Of a stretch of 64,000 bases of DNA, positions 36,882-48,781 are shown piece after piece (within the stretch, counting starts at the first letter, position 1; each line of letters begins with the position of its first letter). The stretch covers positions 1 through 64,000 of the forward strand of contig JABTUQ010000001.1 of NCBI GenBank assembly GCA_015075225.1. Direction: 5' to 3'. Below the pieces are notes generated by a model. That model saw nothing but the letters and a program-made list of their open reading frames with translations. It was not told the origin of the DNA and made no database searches. The stretch comes from Burkholderiales bacterium (GTDB lineage Bacteria; Pseudomonadota; Gammaproteobacteria; Burkholderiales; Nitrosomonadaceae). The translations under genes and the position numbers were made by a program.

Positions 36882-37988
36882 TTAGAACACCACGACTGAC
36901 CGGATGGATTCGCCCGCTTCCATCAGCTTGAAGCCTTCGTTGATGTCTTCCAGCTTCAGGACATGGGTAATGAGGGGATCAATGCTGATCTTGCCGTCCA
37001 TGTACCAATCCACAATTTTTGGCACATCGGTACGGCCGCGTGCGCCACCAAAAGCGGAACCTTCCCATTTCCTGCCAGTAACCAGCTGGAACGGACGAGT
37101 GCTGATTTCTGCACCTGCCTTGGCCACACCGATGATGATGCTGCGTCCCCAGCCTTTGTGCGTACATTCCAGCGCCTGGCGCATGACTGTGGTATTGCCG
37201 ATGCATTCAAAACTGTAATCGGCGCCGCCATCGGTGAGTTGTATGATGGCATCGACCACATTTTCGACCTGATCCGGGTTGATGAAATGGGTCATGCCAA
37301 ATTGCCGTCCCAATGCTTCCCGCTCAGGGTTGATATCAATGCCGATGATCTTGTCAGCGCCAATCATGCGGGCACCCTGGATAACGTTCAAACCGATGCC
37401 ACCCAGACCGAATACCGCGACATTGGCTCCGGCTTCCACCTTTGCCGTAAACAAAACTGCACCAATACCGGTGGTGACACCACACCCAATGTAGCAAGCC
37501 TTGTCGAAAGGCGCATCTTCGCGGATTTTCGCCAGTGCAATTTCAGGAACGACGATGTAGTTGGAAAAAGTGGATGTACCCATATAGTGCATAATCGGTT
37601 TGCCATTCAGCGAAAAACGCGAAGTGCCGTCCGGCATGAGGCCGCGCCCCTGGGTTGAACGGATGGCCTGGCATAAATTGGTTTTACGCGAGAGACAGAA
37701 CTTGCATTCCCGGCATTCCGGTGTGTACAGGGGGATTACGTGGTCGCCCGGGTGCAGTGATTTGACGTTTGCACCTACCTCCACCACGACACCAGCGCCT
37801 TCATGACCGAGAATGGCGGGAAACAGACCTTCCGGATCAGCGCCAGAAAGGGTGTAATAGTCGGTGTGGCAGATGCCGGTAGCCTTGATCTCGACTAGCA
37901 CTTCACCCGCACGGGGAGGGGCGAGATCGACTTCTTCGATGGTTAAAGGCTGGCCAGCCTGCCAGGCAACAGCGGCGCGTGTTTTCAT
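36882..37988 (-). CDS. adhC: S-(hydroxymethyl)glutathione dehydrogenase, class III alcohol dehydrogenase
   Basis: Zinc-dependent dehydrogenase oxidising S-hydroxymethylglutathione (formaldehyde plus glutathione) with NAD; the class also reduces S-nitrosoglutathione. The 368-residue protein has the catalytic zinc ligand in [24 protein letters not shown], the structural zinc cysteines in [17 protein letters not shown], and [18 protein letters not shown] for NAD binding. In a nitrifier it could help with formaldehyde from co-oxidised C1 compounds or with nitrosative stress; that link is inferred. Confidence 0.96.
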   Translation of the reverse strand: MKTRAAVAWQAGQPLTIEEVDLAPPRAGEVLVEIKATGICHTDYYTLSGADPEGLFPAILGHEGAGVVVEVGANVKSLHPGDHVIPLYTPECRECKFCLSRKTNLCQAIRSTQGRGLMPDGTSRFSLNGKPIMHYMGTSTFSNYIVVPEIALAKIREDAPFDKACYIGCGVTTGIGAVLFTAKVEAGANVAVFGLGGIGLNVIQGARMIGADKIIGIDINPEREALGRQFGMTHFINPDQVENVVDAIIQLTDGGADYSFECIGNTTVMRQALECTHKGWGRSIIIGVAKAGAEISTRPFQLVTGRKWEGSAFGGARGRTDVPKIVDWYMDGKISIDPLITHVLKLEDINEGFKLMEAGESIRSVVVF

Positions 37989-38182
37989 TGTGGTTGTCCT
38001 TTATCTGGGCATGTTGATGAAGGCGGTCATTGTATGTGACTGACGTGATCATGCAACCTTAAGCCGAAGAGACGGGAAGCTTTGCCAACTTTCGAGTTAT
38101 CCTGTACGAAGATTCATTTTTCTGGCCCCGTATGGTTTGCAAGCATGCGGAGAATTAAAATCTGATCAAAAAGCGAGGAATC

Positions 38183-40042
38183 ATGAATAACCAGTCGCCC
38201 ATGGACAAAAAAATGCAAATCAATTTCTGGTATGTGCTGATTGCGGTGCTCAGCATTCTCTTTATCCAGAATCTCTACAACCAGTACACAAAGATCGAGC
38301 CCATTCCCTATAGCCGCTTCCAGACATTGCTGGAACAGGACAAGGTGGCGGAAGTAGCAATTACCGACAAGCAAATCTTCGGCAAGCTCAAGGAGTCGTC
38401 AAGCGAAAAATTCTCGGAATTCGTCACCACCCGGGTTGAATCGGATCTGGCGGAAATGCTGGACAAGCACGCGGTTGTTTATACCGGGGTGGTACAAAGC
38501 ACCTGGCTGCGTGATCTGCTTTCCTGGATCGTGCCGATGGCTGTTTTCATCGGTATCTGGCTGTTTATCATCCGGCGGATGAACAAAGGCATGATGGGAA
38601 GTGGTTTGATGTCGATTGGAAAGAGCCGTGCCAAAGTTTATGTGGAAAAAGAGACTAAAGTGACTTTTGCCAACGTGGCCGGCGTGGATGAAGCCAAGGA
38701 AGAATTTATCGAGGTGGTCAATATTCTCAAGAATCCAAAGGAATATAGCCGACTGGGTGGACGTGCGCCCAAAGGTATTTTGCTGGTCGGCCCGCCGGGT
38801 ACCGGCAAGACCTTGCTGGCTCGCGCTGTGGCAGGGGAGGCAGGTGTACCTTTTTTCTCGATTTCCGGATCGGAATTTGTCGAAATGTTTGTGGGCGTGG
38901 GTGCAGCCAGGGTACGCGATCTGTTTGAACAGGCGCGCCAGATGGCGCCGGCCATTATTTTTATCGATGAGCTGGATGCACTTGGTCGTGCACGCGGGAT
39001 GGGTGGATTTGGCGGGCATGATGAAAAGGAGCAGACGCTGAATCAGCTGCTGGCTGAGCTGGATGGGTTTGATTCTTCCAGCGGCATTGTCTTGCTGGCA
39101 GCCACCAACCGCCCTGAAATCCTGGATGCTGCCTTGTTGCGCGCCGGTCGTTTTGATCGCCAGGTGCTGGTTGATCGGCCTGACAAAAAAGGCCGTCAGC
39201 AGATTCTGGGTGTGCATATTGGCAAAATTACATTGGGTGCCGACGTGGATACTGAACAGATTGCCGCGCTGACACCCGGTTTTACCGGCGCAGATCTGGC
39301 TAACCTGATCAACGAAGCAGCGCTGCTGGCTACGCGCCGTGGCGCATCTGCCGTGGCCATGGATGATTTCAACAATGCCATCGAGCGGATCGTGGCGGGG
39401 CTTGAAAAACGTAACCGTTTGCTGAATCCGCAGGAGAGGCGCACGGTTGCTTACCATGAACTCGGTCATGCCATGGTATCGCTTGCCTTGCCGGGTTCAG
39501 ATGAAGTGCACAAGGTTTCCATTATTCCACGCGGTATTGGTGCGCTGGGTTATACCATTCAGCGCCCGACCGAGGATCGTTTTCTCATGACGCGCAAGGA
39601 ACTGGAAAACAAGATGGCTGTATTGCTGGGCGGTCGGGCGGCAGAAAAACTGGTGTTTGACGAGATTTCCACCGGGGCTTCCGATGATCTGGCGCGTGCT
39701 ACCGATATTGCCCGAGCAATGGTATTACGTTATGGCATGAGCGATGCACTCGGAAACGTGGTGTATGACCGTGAGCAAATGACTTATTTGCAACCGGCCT
39801 TTCCCATGCCGCAAAGTCGCGAATACAGCGAGGAAACAGCCAGCAAGATTGATCAGGCGGTGCGTTTGTTGCTTGATCTGGCGCTGGAGCGTGCCAGCTG
39901 GATTCTGAACCGTAACCGTGATTTGCTTGATCGCGCCGCGCAGCAATTGCTGGAAACGGAAACGCTAAATCAGCCGGAATTGCTGGAGCTCAAGCAGAAT
40001 ATCCTTTCCGAGGAAATCATTTCTTCAACGCAGCAACACTAA
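38183..40042 (+). CDS. ftsH: FtsH-family ATP-dependent zinc metalloprotease
   Basis: Membrane-anchored AAA+ protease that degrades membrane and soluble proteins. The 619-residue protein has two membrane segments (about 13-30 and 112-130) flanking a small periplasmic domain, Walker [19 protein letters not shown], Walker [13 protein letters not shown], the second region of homology [20 protein letters not shown], and the zinc motif YHELGHAM. It has no rlmE (ftsJ), folP or glmM neighbour as the main ftsH normally has, and [22 protein letters not shown] is intact, so it may be a second FtsH copy. The last 18 bp overlap the convergent DUF3293 gene. Confidence 0.93.
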   Translation: MNNQSPMDKKMQINFWYVLIAVLSILFIQNLYNQYTKIEPIPYSRFQTLLEQDKVAEVAITDKQIFGKLKESSSEKFSEFVTTRVESDLAEMLDKHAVVYTGVVQSTWLRDLLSWIVPMAVFIGIWLFIIRRMNKGMMGSGLMSIGKSRAKVYVEKETKVTFANVAGVDEAKEEFIEVVNILKNPKEYSRLGGRAPKGILLVGPPGTGKTLLARAVAGEAGVPFFSISGSEFVEMFVGVGAARVRDLFEQARQMAPAIIFIDELDALGRARGMGGFGGHDEKEQTLNQLLAELDGFDSSSGIVLLAATNRPEILDAALLRAGRFDRQVLVDRPDKKGRQQILGVHIGKITLGADVDTEQIAALTPGFTGADLANLINEAALLATRRGASAVAMDDFNNAIERIVAGLEKRNRLLNPQERRTVAYHELGHAMVSLALPGSDEVHKVSIIPRGIGALGYTIQRPTEDRFLMTRKELENKMAVLLGGRAAEKLVFDEISTGASDDLARATDIARAMVLRYGMSDALGNVVYDREQMTYLQPAFPMPQSREYSEETASKIDQAVRLLLDLALERASWILNRNRDLLDRAAQQLLETETLNQPELLELKQNILSEEIISSTQQH

Positions 40043-40396
40043 ACGGGGAATCGCGGCAGAATCCATCCAGACGATGGCGTTCTGCCCGAATTTGCTGCCG
40101 ATGCTTTTTGCAACAAGTAAATCAATACCCAGTGCCAAAAAACTTTCTTCGGCAGGCCACTTCCCGGAAGGGTCAATACTTTCACCCCGGTAGATGAAGG
40201 GCGATTGGCGGGCAAGTTGTTCATATAACCCCGCCATCGCAGCCTGATTTGCTGCCAGAGATGTGATCCGGCTTTCCGGATTGCACGCGGTAATATATAC
40301 GGCACAAGCGTTGCCGGTTGTCTGCAGCAGGGTGGCCAGCCGAGCAGATCGGTGCCCCATACGCAGGGAGATTCGGTCATCCTTGTCTATCTGCAC
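40025..40396 (-). CDS. DUF3293 domain protein, 5' end uncertain
   Basis: A DUF3293-type protein of unknown function, recognised from the pattern ACAVYITACNPESRI followed by a second conserved region. From the GTG at 40396 it is 123 residues, but the coding pattern clearly continues upstream with PKSLIDSYLAASYQV, typical of the family N-terminus. That extension has no in-frame ATG, GTG or TTG. The ATG at 40469 would supply it if a run of seven A residues (minus strand, 40464-40458) were one shorter, giving MGKNIKPTVLPKS. So the gene is either frameshifted at a homopolymer or begins at the GTG. Confidence 0.6.
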   Translation of the reverse strand: MQIDKDDRISLRMGHRSARLATLLQTTGNACAVYITACNPESRITSLAANQAAMAGLYEQLARQSPFIYRGESIDPSGKWPAEESFLALGIDLLVAKSIGSKFGQNAIVWMDSAAIPRLVLLR

Positions 40397-40555
40397 CTGG
40401 TAGCTGGCAGCCAGATAACTATCGATCAGGCTCTTTGGCAGGACGGTCGGTTTTATGTTTTTTTCCCATAAGGTAGCCTGACTCTGATCCGGATTTTTGG
40501 ATGAAAACCCGGTAAAATCAGGCCTGTCTTGATTTTTTTCATAGGTTGAGTGGAA

Positions 40556-41275
40556 ATGAAACTTATCGTATTTATTCTCCTGGCGTTGCTTTCCGGCCTG
40601 GCCAGTGCGCAGGAGTCAGCCTCTCCTGCCGTGCCTGATACGCTGGAACAGCGCATTAAATCGTGCACGATCTGTCATGGTGATGAAGACAGGGCAGGGC
40701 GGGATGCCTATTACCCGCGCATTGCCGGCAAACCGGCTGGTTATCTGTTCAATCAGTTACGCAACTTCCGTGATGGCCGACGTTATTATCAGGCCATGGC
40801 CATTCTGCTGGAAAACCTGTCTGATGAGTATCTGCTTGAAATGGCGCAGTATTTTTCATCCCTGAAATACCCTTACCCGGAACCTGCGGCTAATACATTG
40901 TCTGCAGCCGAGACACAGGCAGTGGAAACGCTGATTCATACCGGAGATACCGGGCGGGATATTCCTGCCTGTAGCGCCTGCCATGGTAAGGCTCTAATGG
41001 GTGTAAAGCCATTCATCCCCAGTTTGCTTGGCTTGCCGCATGCTTATGTTGCTGCTCAGTTTGGCGGTTGGCGTAACGGTGGAACCATGCGCGGACAGAC
41101 GCCGGATTGCATGTCCGAAATAGCTAAGAAACTTTCCCAGGAGGAGGTCAACGCGCTGACCGTGTGGTTGCCATCCCAGCCAATAGCAGGTGAGCCTGCA
41201 GAATCCGGAATCCTGGCGCCAGAACTTGTCCAGCGTTGCGAGACCATTTTATCCGGGGAGGGATTTGTCCAATGA
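40556..41275 (+). CDS. di-heme cytochrome c, c4-like
   Basis: A periplasmic c-type cytochrome of 239 residues with a signal peptide ending near GLASA, and two heme c sites: CTICH (about residue 40) and CSACH (about 144), each in its own class I domain with PRIAGKPAGYLFNQLRNF and PSLLGLPHAYVAAQFGGW. Methionine ligands are expected in AMAILL and the MRGQTPDCM region. It is an electron carrier between quinol or dehydrogenase donors and a terminal oxidase. Its stop overlaps the next cytochrome start by four bases (ATGA), so the two are made together. Confidence 0.93.
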   Translation: MKLIVFILLALLSGLASAQESASPAVPDTLEQRIKSCTICHGDEDRAGRDAYYPRIAGKPAGYLFNQLRNFRDGRRYYQAMAILLENLSDEYLLEMAQYFSSLKYPYPEPAANTLSAAETQAVETLIHTGDTGRDIPACSACHGKALMGVKPFIPSLLGLPHAYVAAQFGGWRNGGTMRGQTPDCMSEIAKKLSQEEVNALTVWLPSQPIAGEPAESGILAPELVQRCETILSGEGFVQ

Positions 41276-42552
41276 AACATGCCAATCGATCCGGATTTAC
41301 CGGAAAACAATCTTTTTTTGTTTTTATAGCAAGCATGCTGTTGCCACTGTTTTCACTTGCCGCAACGTCATCTTCAGGTGATTCAAATACCGAACAGGTT
41401 CAGCGCGGAGAGTATCTTGCCCGTGCCGGCAATTGCATGGGTTGCCATACTACCCGTGGGGGCAAACCTTATGCCGGGGGGCGTGGCTTCAAGACCCCGT
41501 TTGGCGAATTTTTCTCGCCCAATATCACGCCAGATAACGAAACAGGGATTGGCCACTGGAGCGAGGAAGATTTCTGGCAGGCGCTTCATTTTGGCAAAGC
41601 CCGGGATGGCAGCTATTTGTATCCAGTTTTTCCGTACACCGAATATACAAAAGTGACGCGCGAGGACGCCAACGCCATGTTTGCCTACCTCAAATCGTTG
41701 ACTCCCGTGGCGCAAACCAATCCGCCACATAAAATTGCCTCTCCTTACGATAACCAGTTTCTGCTGTTTCTCTGGCGTACCTGGTATTTCAAAGAGGGGG
41801 TATTTGAACCGGATCATTCCAAGGGCGAAGACTGGAATCGCGGCAATTACCTGGTACAGGGGCTGGGTCACTGTAACGCCTGTCATACTCCCCGGAACGT
41901 CTGGGGTGCCAGCCAGGATGATAAATTGGCGGGTGGCGAGATCATGGGTACTTACTGGTATGCACCATCACTGATTTCTTCGCGGGAAGCAGGGGTGGGG
42001 AAATGGTCAACCGAAGAGATCGTTCAATTGCTTTCCACCGGGATAAACAACCATGCCGTGACTTCCGGCCCGATGGCAACCATTGTCCGGCAAAGCCTGC
42101 AATACCTGTCTGCGGATGATTTGCGTGCCATGGCGGTTTATCTTCAATCACTGGGAGAAAAACACAGTGATGAAGGAGCGCCAGGAAAAACCCAGCCTAT
42201 GCCGGAGCGGGTACGCAGATATCTGGCGCTGGGAGAACCCGTATATGAAAAACATTGCCAGGGTTGTCACGGTAAATCAGGGGAAGGTGTGCCGGGAGTG
42301 TATCCTCCGCTGGCCGGAAACCGCGCCGTTACCATGACTTCACCGTTAAATACCATCCGCAGCGTACTGTACGGCGGGTTTCCACCCGTTACCGCAGGCA
42401 ATCCCCGACCTTACGGCATGCCTCCTTTTCAGCACATTATTCGCGACAACGAAGTGGCCTGGGTGGTTTCCTACATCAGGAATGCCTGGGGAAATTTGGG
42501 CAGCCTGGTCAGCCCGGAAGAGGTAGATAGCAGCCGGGGCAATGAGTTTTAA
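41272..42552 (+). CDS. tri-heme cytochrome c, alcohol/gluconate dehydrogenase subunit-like
   Basis: A 426-residue periplasmic cytochrome with an N-terminal signal (ending near FSLAA) and three heme c sites: CMGCH (about residue 57), CNACH (about 203) and CQGCH (about 340). The layout TTRGGKPYAGGRGFKTPFG, SPNITPDNETGIGHWSEEDF and GNYLVQGLGHCNACHTPRN matches the membrane-associated cytochrome subunits of bacterial alcohol, aldehyde and gluconate dehydrogenases. No dehydrogenase subunit gene lies next to it, so its electron donor is unknown. The start at 41272 lies in the ATGA overlap with the c4-like gene. Confidence 0.92.
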   Translation: MKHANRSGFTGKQSFFVFIASMLLPLFSLAATSSSGDSNTEQVQRGEYLARAGNCMGCHTTRGGKPYAGGRGFKTPFGEFFSPNITPDNETGIGHWSEEDFWQALHFGKARDGSYLYPVFPYTEYTKVTREDANAMFAYLKSLTPVAQTNPPHKIASPYDNQFLLFLWRTWYFKEGVFEPDHSKGEDWNRGNYLVQGLGHCNACHTPRNVWGASQDDKLAGGEIMGTYWYAPSLISSREAGVGKWSTEEIVQLLSTGINNHAVTSGPMATIVRQSLQYLSADDLRAMAVYLQSLGEKHSDEGAPGKTQPMPERVRRYLALGEPVYEKHCQGCHGKSGEGVPGVYPPLAGNRAVTMTSPLNTIRSVLYGGFPPVTAGNPRPYGMPPFQHIIRDNEVAWVVSYIRNAWGNLGSLVSPEEVDSSRGNEF

Positions 42553-42880
42553 AAAAGTGGGATAAGCAGATCTGCCTGCATTATTTGCGCACATGTGGGC
42601 GGGTCTGTTTTTTTCATTCTCTGGAGTATGCCCCAGGCTTTTTCATTACTTCGAAGCGTGAAACAGACGATTGATGACATGCCTGTGAACCTGAATCAGG
42701 CGATTTGCGCGTCATCACGCCCTGTGGCGCTACGAGCAGATAAATAAGTCGTATCAACCTGCAACTTCCAATTAGCCATACTGTTTTTGCAGCAATCAAT
42801 AGATGGAAATTCCGAAAAAATAACGGTATTCGCGACAACTATCGAAAAAATCATCGGAGGGCAGGATTCTAATTGTGGGT
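42553..42880. other. intergenic region between cytochrome operon and IS5 remnant
   Basis: No gene is supported. A 74-codon minus-strand frame at 42614-42838 has no ribosome-binding site and no recognisable motif. It may hold further degraded insertion-sequence debris, but nothing can be named. Confidence 0.5.
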
Positions 42881-43327
42881 TGCCAGAGCTACCCTCGTTC
42901 CTGCCTGAATAAGCAGATCATTCTTGTTTTACTTGCCGTGCAGCAGTGCGTTAGCCTGGGTAATGTCGCAACGTTCGCTGCTGTACCAACCACGCTGTGC
43001 ACCAAACCCGATTCGTCATCGGCGCCAATGTGGGCTTTCATACCGAAGTAATACTGGTTGTCCTTCCTGGTCTGGTGCATTTCCGGATCGCGCTTGCCAT
43101 CCTTGTTCTTGATCGAACTCGGCACATTGATCAGCGTGGCATCGACAATGGTGAATGGTGCTCTGGCGCAACCTGATCCATCATCTCAATCAGGAATAAT
43201 TCCTTGCGGGTTTGCTTGCATTTGCCGGTGTACTCGGCATCAGCGAAGGTTATCTGCTTTACTGGAAAGCTCAGCGGGTGAAATCTAGATATTCTGCAAA
43301 AACCAGGAAGTCTTATTCAGAGGTTCC
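42881..43327 (-). mobile_element. internally deleted IS5-group insertion sequence remnant
   Basis: Minus-strand pieces of an IS5-group transposase: ITFADAEYTGKCKQTRKEL and [12 protein letters not shown] near the N-terminus (about 43260-43170), then after a deletion of over 100 codons [38 protein letters not shown] and [20 protein letters not shown]. It decays through several stops after that. The right end TTCAGAGGTTCC (43316-43327) matches the terminal repeat of the MITE family. The base after it starts CTAA, within which lies the folA stop codon. The left end could not be fixed. Confidence 0.85.
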
Positions 43328-43831
43328 CTAAACATTTTTCTTTCGTTCTAGTATCACGAAGTGGTATTCCATGCCACTTTCCGCATCGTGTTGAGTTTCA
43401 CGCGATTTTTCAAGCCATTCATTCCGGTCATATTCCGGAAAGAAAGTGTCTCCATCGAAATCACCCTGAATCTCGGTCAGGTATAAACGCTGGCAAAGTG
43501 GCAATGTTTCCTGGAACAAGGCTTCTCCACCAATAATAAAAATCTGTCTGTCATCACTGGAAAAACGATCCAGTATAGCTCGAATTGAATCGGCCATAAG
43601 GACACCGGGTAAATCCAGGTTATGTTGCCGGGTAAGTACGACATTGGTACGGCCGGGTAATGGCTTCCCTATCGAATCGAATGTGCGACGCCCCATTACG
43701 ACGATCTGGCCAAGAGTCAGTTGCTTGAAGCGCCTGAGATCGGCTGGAAGGTGCCAGGGTAGAGCGTTATCACGTCCGATAACGCGATTGGCTGCAACAG
43801 CAGCCAGAATGGCGAGCTGCGGCGTGCTCAT
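43328..43831 (-). CDS. folA: dihydrofolate reductase
   Basis: Reduces dihydrofolate to tetrahydrofolate with NADPH. The 167-residue protein has [21 protein letters not shown] with the active-site region, [22 protein letters not shown] and [16 protein letters not shown]. Its ATG overlaps the thyA stop by four bases, so it is translationally coupled to thyA, whose product dihydrofolate is its substrate. The stop codon TAG is part of the CTAA flank of the IS5 remnant. Confidence 0.97.
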   Translation of the reverse strand: MSTPQLAILAAVAANRVIGRDNALPWHLPADLRRFKQLTLGQIVVMGRRTFDSIGKPLPGRTNVVLTRQHNLDLPGVLMADSIRAILDRFSSDDRQIFIIGGEALFQETLPLCQRLYLTEIQGDFDGDTFFPEYDRNEWLEKSRETQHDAESGMEYHFVILERKKNV

Positions 43832-44622
43832 ATGGCAACTGGCGCCTTGATCGGCGGATAGGGGTCGTAATGGTGCAAGGTGAAATCCTCGTACTGAAAA
43901 TTGAAAATATCTTTGATTTCTGAATTTAGTTGCATAACCGGTAATGTTCTAGGTTTGCGTTCCAGTTGTAACCGGGTTTGTTCAAGATGATTTAGGTATA
44001 AATGCGCATCACCGAAGGTGTGAATAAATTCACCAGGCTTCAGGCCGCAGCACTGGGCAATCATTAGCGTCAGCAGGGAATAGGAGGCAATGTTGAATGG
44101 AACGCCCAGAAAAATATCCGCACTGCGCTGATAAAGCTGGCAGGAAAGTCTGCCATCGGCCACGTAAAACTGGAACAGCACATGGCAGGGAGCCAGTTTC
44201 ATCCGATCAAGATCACCCACATTCCACGCAGAAACAATCATCCGGCGTGAATCCGGCGTTTGTCTGATCTGCTGAATGACCTGGTCGATCTGATCAATGG
44301 ACTGACCATCCGGAACAGTCCAGGAGCGCCATTGATGGCCGTAAACCGGCCCCAGATCACCATTTTCATCAGCCCATTCATCCCAGATAGAAACGCCATT
44401 TTTTCTCAGATAGTCGATGTTGGTATCGCCGCGCAGGAACCAGAGCAGTTCATGAATGATCGATTTGAGATGACATTTCTTGGTGGTGACCAATGGGAAG
44501 CCAGCCTGCAAGTCAAAACGCATCTGGTAACCGAAAACGGAAAGTGTTCCGGTGCCGGTGCGATCGTTCTTTTGATGACCGTGTTGCAGTACGTGCCGCA
44601 TCAGATCAAGGTACTGATACAT
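43828..44622 (-). CDS. thyA: thymidylate synthase ThyA
   Basis: Methylates dUMP with methylene-THF to form dTMP and dihydrofolate. The 264-residue protein is the standard bacterial length. It shows [32 protein letters not shown], the active-site cysteine in [32 protein letters not shown] and [12 protein letters not shown]. Followed by folA with a four-base overlap. Confidence 0.98.
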   Translation of the reverse strand: MYQYLDLMRHVLQHGHQKNDRTGTGTLSVFGYQMRFDLQAGFPLVTTKKCHLKSIIHELLWFLRGDTNIDYLRKNGVSIWDEWADENGDLGPVYGHQWRSWTVPDGQSIDQIDQVIQQIRQTPDSRRMIVSAWNVGDLDRMKLAPCHVLFQFYVADGRLSCQLYQRSADIFLGVPFNIASYSLLTLMIAQCCGLKPGEFIHTFGDAHLYLNHLEQTRLQLERKPRTLPVMQLNSEIKDIFNFQYEDFTLHHYDPYPPIKAPVAI

Positions 44623-44725
44623 GAATAATCCTGAAAGAATGGAGCAAGCAGATATAATACAACGTTATTTTGACAAGAATATGCTGGAAGCTTGCTTGTA
44701 AGACCAGCCCACTCCAATAAAAACA

Positions 44726-46228
<1,503 letters not shown>

Positions 46229-46277
46229 TATCCTGGGTGGGATGAATTAATCAATCTGTTTTCAAGGTGTTTTTTCA

Positions 46278-46622
46278 ATGGATGATGAAGTAAAACAACG
46301 ATTGCAAAGTACTGAAACCTGGAAACAGGCATTCCTGATGTTCCTGTTTATATTTGTCCAGGGCTGGGTCAAATTTCTGATTGTGCTGCTGGCCATGTTT
46401 CAGTTCGGATCCACCATCTTGGCGGGACAAGTCAATTCCCGCGTGCTGAAATTGGGCCGTCAGCTAGCCATGTATGATTATCAGATCAATCTGTTTCTGA
46501 CATTCAACAGTGAAGACCGGCCATTTCCATTTTCTTCCTGGCCTGCCGAAACAAGGAATCCCGGCCCGGCAGAAAAACAGGAGCCGGTTGATAAACAGGA
46601 TTCACAAGGCTGGTTCCAGTAA
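46278..46622 (+). CDS. DUF4389 domain membrane protein
   Basis: A 114-residue protein with one or two membrane segments (about 18-50: FLMFLFIFVQGWVKFLIVLL) and the DUF4389 ending LGRQLAMYDYQINLFLTFNS then EDRPFPFSSWP. Function unknown. The tail is hydrophilic and Pro/Gln-rich. It follows the aminopeptidase by 49 bp and has no clear partner. A MITE copy lies just downstream. Confidence 0.82.
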   Translation: MDDEVKQRLQSTETWKQAFLMFLFIFVQGWVKFLIVLLAMFQFGSTILAGQVNSRVLKLGRQLAMYDYQINLFLTFNSEDRPFPFSSWPAETRNPGPAEKQEPVDKQDSQGWFQ

Positions 46623-46654
46623 CCGAACTGGGCGATCACCTGTCCATCCTGTTT

Positions 46655-46794
46655 GGAACCTCTGAGAAACTACCTGCGTTGTCATTTTTGCGTTAAAAAT
46701 CGGCTCAAAATACTCATTTATTACGTATAAACTCCGCTTTTTCTCCGATTTTTGCCTTGAACTGATTGCCTCGCTGACGTTTTTCAGAGATTTC
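46655..46794 (+). repeat. MITE-like repeat, copy C
   Basis: A 140-bp element from GGAACCTCTGAGAAAC to GTTTTTCAGAGATTTC, with the family core ATTTATTACGTATAAACTCC and TTGCCTTGAACTGA inside. It lies between the DUF4389 gene and the 3' end of cysA. Flanks are GTTT and TTTT, so no clear YTAR duplication is seen here. Confidence 0.88.
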
Positions 46795-46811
46795 TTTTAC
46801 ACACACAGTTT

Positions 46812-47900
46812 TTAGTGCATCAATCCGTCAGGAGCTTGATCTGGAAACAGATCCAGCCTACGGGGTCTGATGAAAACCTGATCTCCCCTGGCCAGTTGTA
46901 ATTCGCGAAAGCGCTCCTTGCTGATCTCGGCATGAATGCTGTCCGGACTTTCCTTGTCTTTTCCTGCCAGTTCCAGTCGCACTACCGGCCCGATGGCAAG
47001 AATATGCACGACGCGGGCAGCCAGGGCAGGCTCACCGTTTGAAATCCGGTTCACTTCAATGTCATGCGGCCGGACATAGGCAATGGCGTTGAGATCCTCG
47101 GCACCAGCATGTTCGGGGACATCAATTTTCAGACCGTTGATCCATGCATGGCCCTGATGCACGCGGCCGTGGAACAGATTGACATGACCCAGAAATTCAT
47201 ACACAAACGGGTTGGCCGGTTTTTCATAAACCTCGCCAGGTGTGCCAACCTGCTCGATGCATCCCCGGTTCATGATGACCACGCGATCGGCCACTTCCAG
47301 AGCTTCATCCTGATCGTGCGTTACGAAAATGCTGGTCATGTGCATATCCTCGTGCAGTTTGCGCAACCAGGCACGCAGTTCCTTGCGGACCTTGGCATCC
47401 AGTGCGCCAAAAGGTTCATCCAGTAACAAAATGCCGGGCTCAACTGCCAGTGCTCGTGCCAGTGCAATGCGCTGGCGCTGTCCTCCGGAGAGCTGGTGCG
47501 GATAGCGGTCTGCTAGCCAGTCGAGCTGCACCAGCTGCAGCAATCCGGTGACGCGGCGGTTGATTTCCCGCGAATCTGGGCGTTGTTTCTTCGGACGAAC
47601 GCGCAAACCAAAGGCTACGTTCTCGAAAATAGTCATATTGCGGAACAGGGCATAATGCTGGAACACAAACCCGACCTGCCGGTCACGAATAGGTTTATCG
47701 GTCGAATCTTTCCGGTTGAACAGCACTTGCCCGGAATCCGCCTTCTCAAGCCCGGCAATGACTCGCAGTAATGTGGTTTTTCCGGAACCGGAGGGGCCAA
47801 GCAAAGCGAGTAGTTCTCCGGGATTGATTTTCAGATTGATGTTATTCAGTGCAGAGAAGGAGCCAAATTGCTTGGAGAGATGGCATATTTCGATACTCAT
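46812..47900 (-). CDS. cysA: sulfate/thiosulfate ABC transporter ATP-binding protein CysA
   Basis: ATPase of the sulfate importer. The 362-residue protein has Walker [20 protein letters not shown]-loop [13 protein letters not shown], signature [19 protein letters not shown], Walker [16 protein letters not shown], and a C-terminal regulatory TOBE-like domain from about residue 240. Its start overlaps cysW by four bases. Last gene of the porin-sbp-cysT-cysW-cysA run. Confidence 0.96.
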   Translation of the reverse strand: MSIEICHLSKQFGSFSALNNINLKINPGELLALLGPSGSGKTTLLRVIAGLEKADSGQVLFNRKDSTDKPIRDRQVGFVFQHYALFRNMTIFENVAFGLRVRPKKQRPDSREINRRVTGLLQLVQLDWLADRYPHQLSGGQRQRIALARALAVEPGILLLDEPFGALDAKVRKELRAWLRKLHEDMHMTSIFVTHDQDEALEVADRVVIMNRGCIEQVGTPGEVYEKPANPFVYEFLGHVNLFHGRVHQGHAWINGLKIDVPEHAGAEDLNAIAYVRPHDIEVNRISNGEPALAARVVHILAIGPVVRLELAGKDKESPDSIHAEISKERFRELQLARGDQVFIRPRRLDLFPDQAPDGLMH

Positions 47901-48775
47901 GAGTGATTTCCTCTGATCTGTTGTGCCACTTTTGCTTCAACCAGCGTTTTCAGTGCCAGCGTAAGCAGTGCAAGTAACGCCAGCAGAGAGGCCACCGCGA
48001 AAGCAGCAACAAAATTGTATTCGTTATAAAGAATTTCGACGTGCAGGGAGAGTGTGTTGGTCAGACCGCGAATATGGCCGGAAACAACAGAGACCGCACC
48101 AAATTCCCCCATTGCCCTTGCGTTGCAGAGAATGGTGCCGTACAGCAATCCCCATTTGATATTGGGAAGTGTGACATACCACAGTGTTTGCCAGCCGTTT
48201 GCTCCCAGAGCGATGGCAGCTTCTTCTTCCTCGGAGCCCTGTGCCTGCATCAGCGGGATCAGCTCGCGCGCAATAAATGGTACGGTGACGAAAATGGTTG
48301 CCAGAACGATGCCAGGCACTGCAAAAATCACGGCGAGATCATGCTCCTTCAACCATGGGCCTGCCCAACCCTGTAACCCGAATATCAGCACGTAGATCAA
48401 TCCGGTGACAACTGGAGAAACTGAAAATGGCAGATCAATCAGGGAAATAAGGATGCTTTTGCCGTAAAACTCGAATTTGGCAATAGCCCAGGCTGCAGCG
48501 ATGCCGAAAACCAGATTGAGCGGTATGGCAATGGCAGCAGCTGTCAGTGTGAGCCGGATGGCAGCCAGCGCATCCGGTTCGGTGATGGCATCGATATAAA
48601 CATCCCATCCTTTTTTCAGTGCCTCGAAGAACACGCCCATCAGCGGCAGTAACAGGAAAAGAGACAGGAAGGAGAGTGCCAGCAGCGTGAGTGTCCAGCG
48701 TATCCATGGCTGCTCCTGCGTTACTGGAGCGGCAAGTTGTACCGGGAAAGTTTGGGATGATGAAGAGGTGGCCAT
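47897..48775 (-). CDS. cysW: sulfate ABC transporter permease CysW
   Basis: Inner-membrane permease subunit, 292 residues with six membrane segments and the EAA loop [23 protein letters not shown] that docks Cys[17 protein letters not shown] is typical of CysW. It forms a heterodimer with CysT, encoded six bases upstream. Confidence 0.96.
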   Translation of the reverse strand: MATSSSSQTFPVQLAAPVTQEQPWIRWTLTLLALSFLSLFLLLPLMGVFFEALKKGWDVYIDAITEPDALAAIRLTLTAAAIAIPLNLVFGIAAAWAIAKFEFYGKSILISLIDLPFSVSPVVTGLIYVLIFGLQGWAGPWLKEHDLAVIFAVPGIVLATIFVTVPFIARELIPLMQAQGSEEEEAAIALGANGWQTLWYVTLPNIKWGLLYGTILCNARAMGEFGAVSVVSGHIRGLTNTLSLHVEILYNEYNFVAAFAVASLLALLALLTLALKTLVEAKVAQQIRGNHS

Positions 48776-48781
48776 GGTTGT

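Noticed and set aside
38399-39469. 356-codon open frame antisense to the ftsH-like gene
   Set aside because: It lies wholly inside a clear AAA+ protease gene, has no ribosome-binding site and a His/Gln-rich composition typical of an antisense shadow frame.
42614-42838. 74-codon minus-strand frame downstream of the cytochrome operon
   Set aside because: No start signal or recognisable motif.
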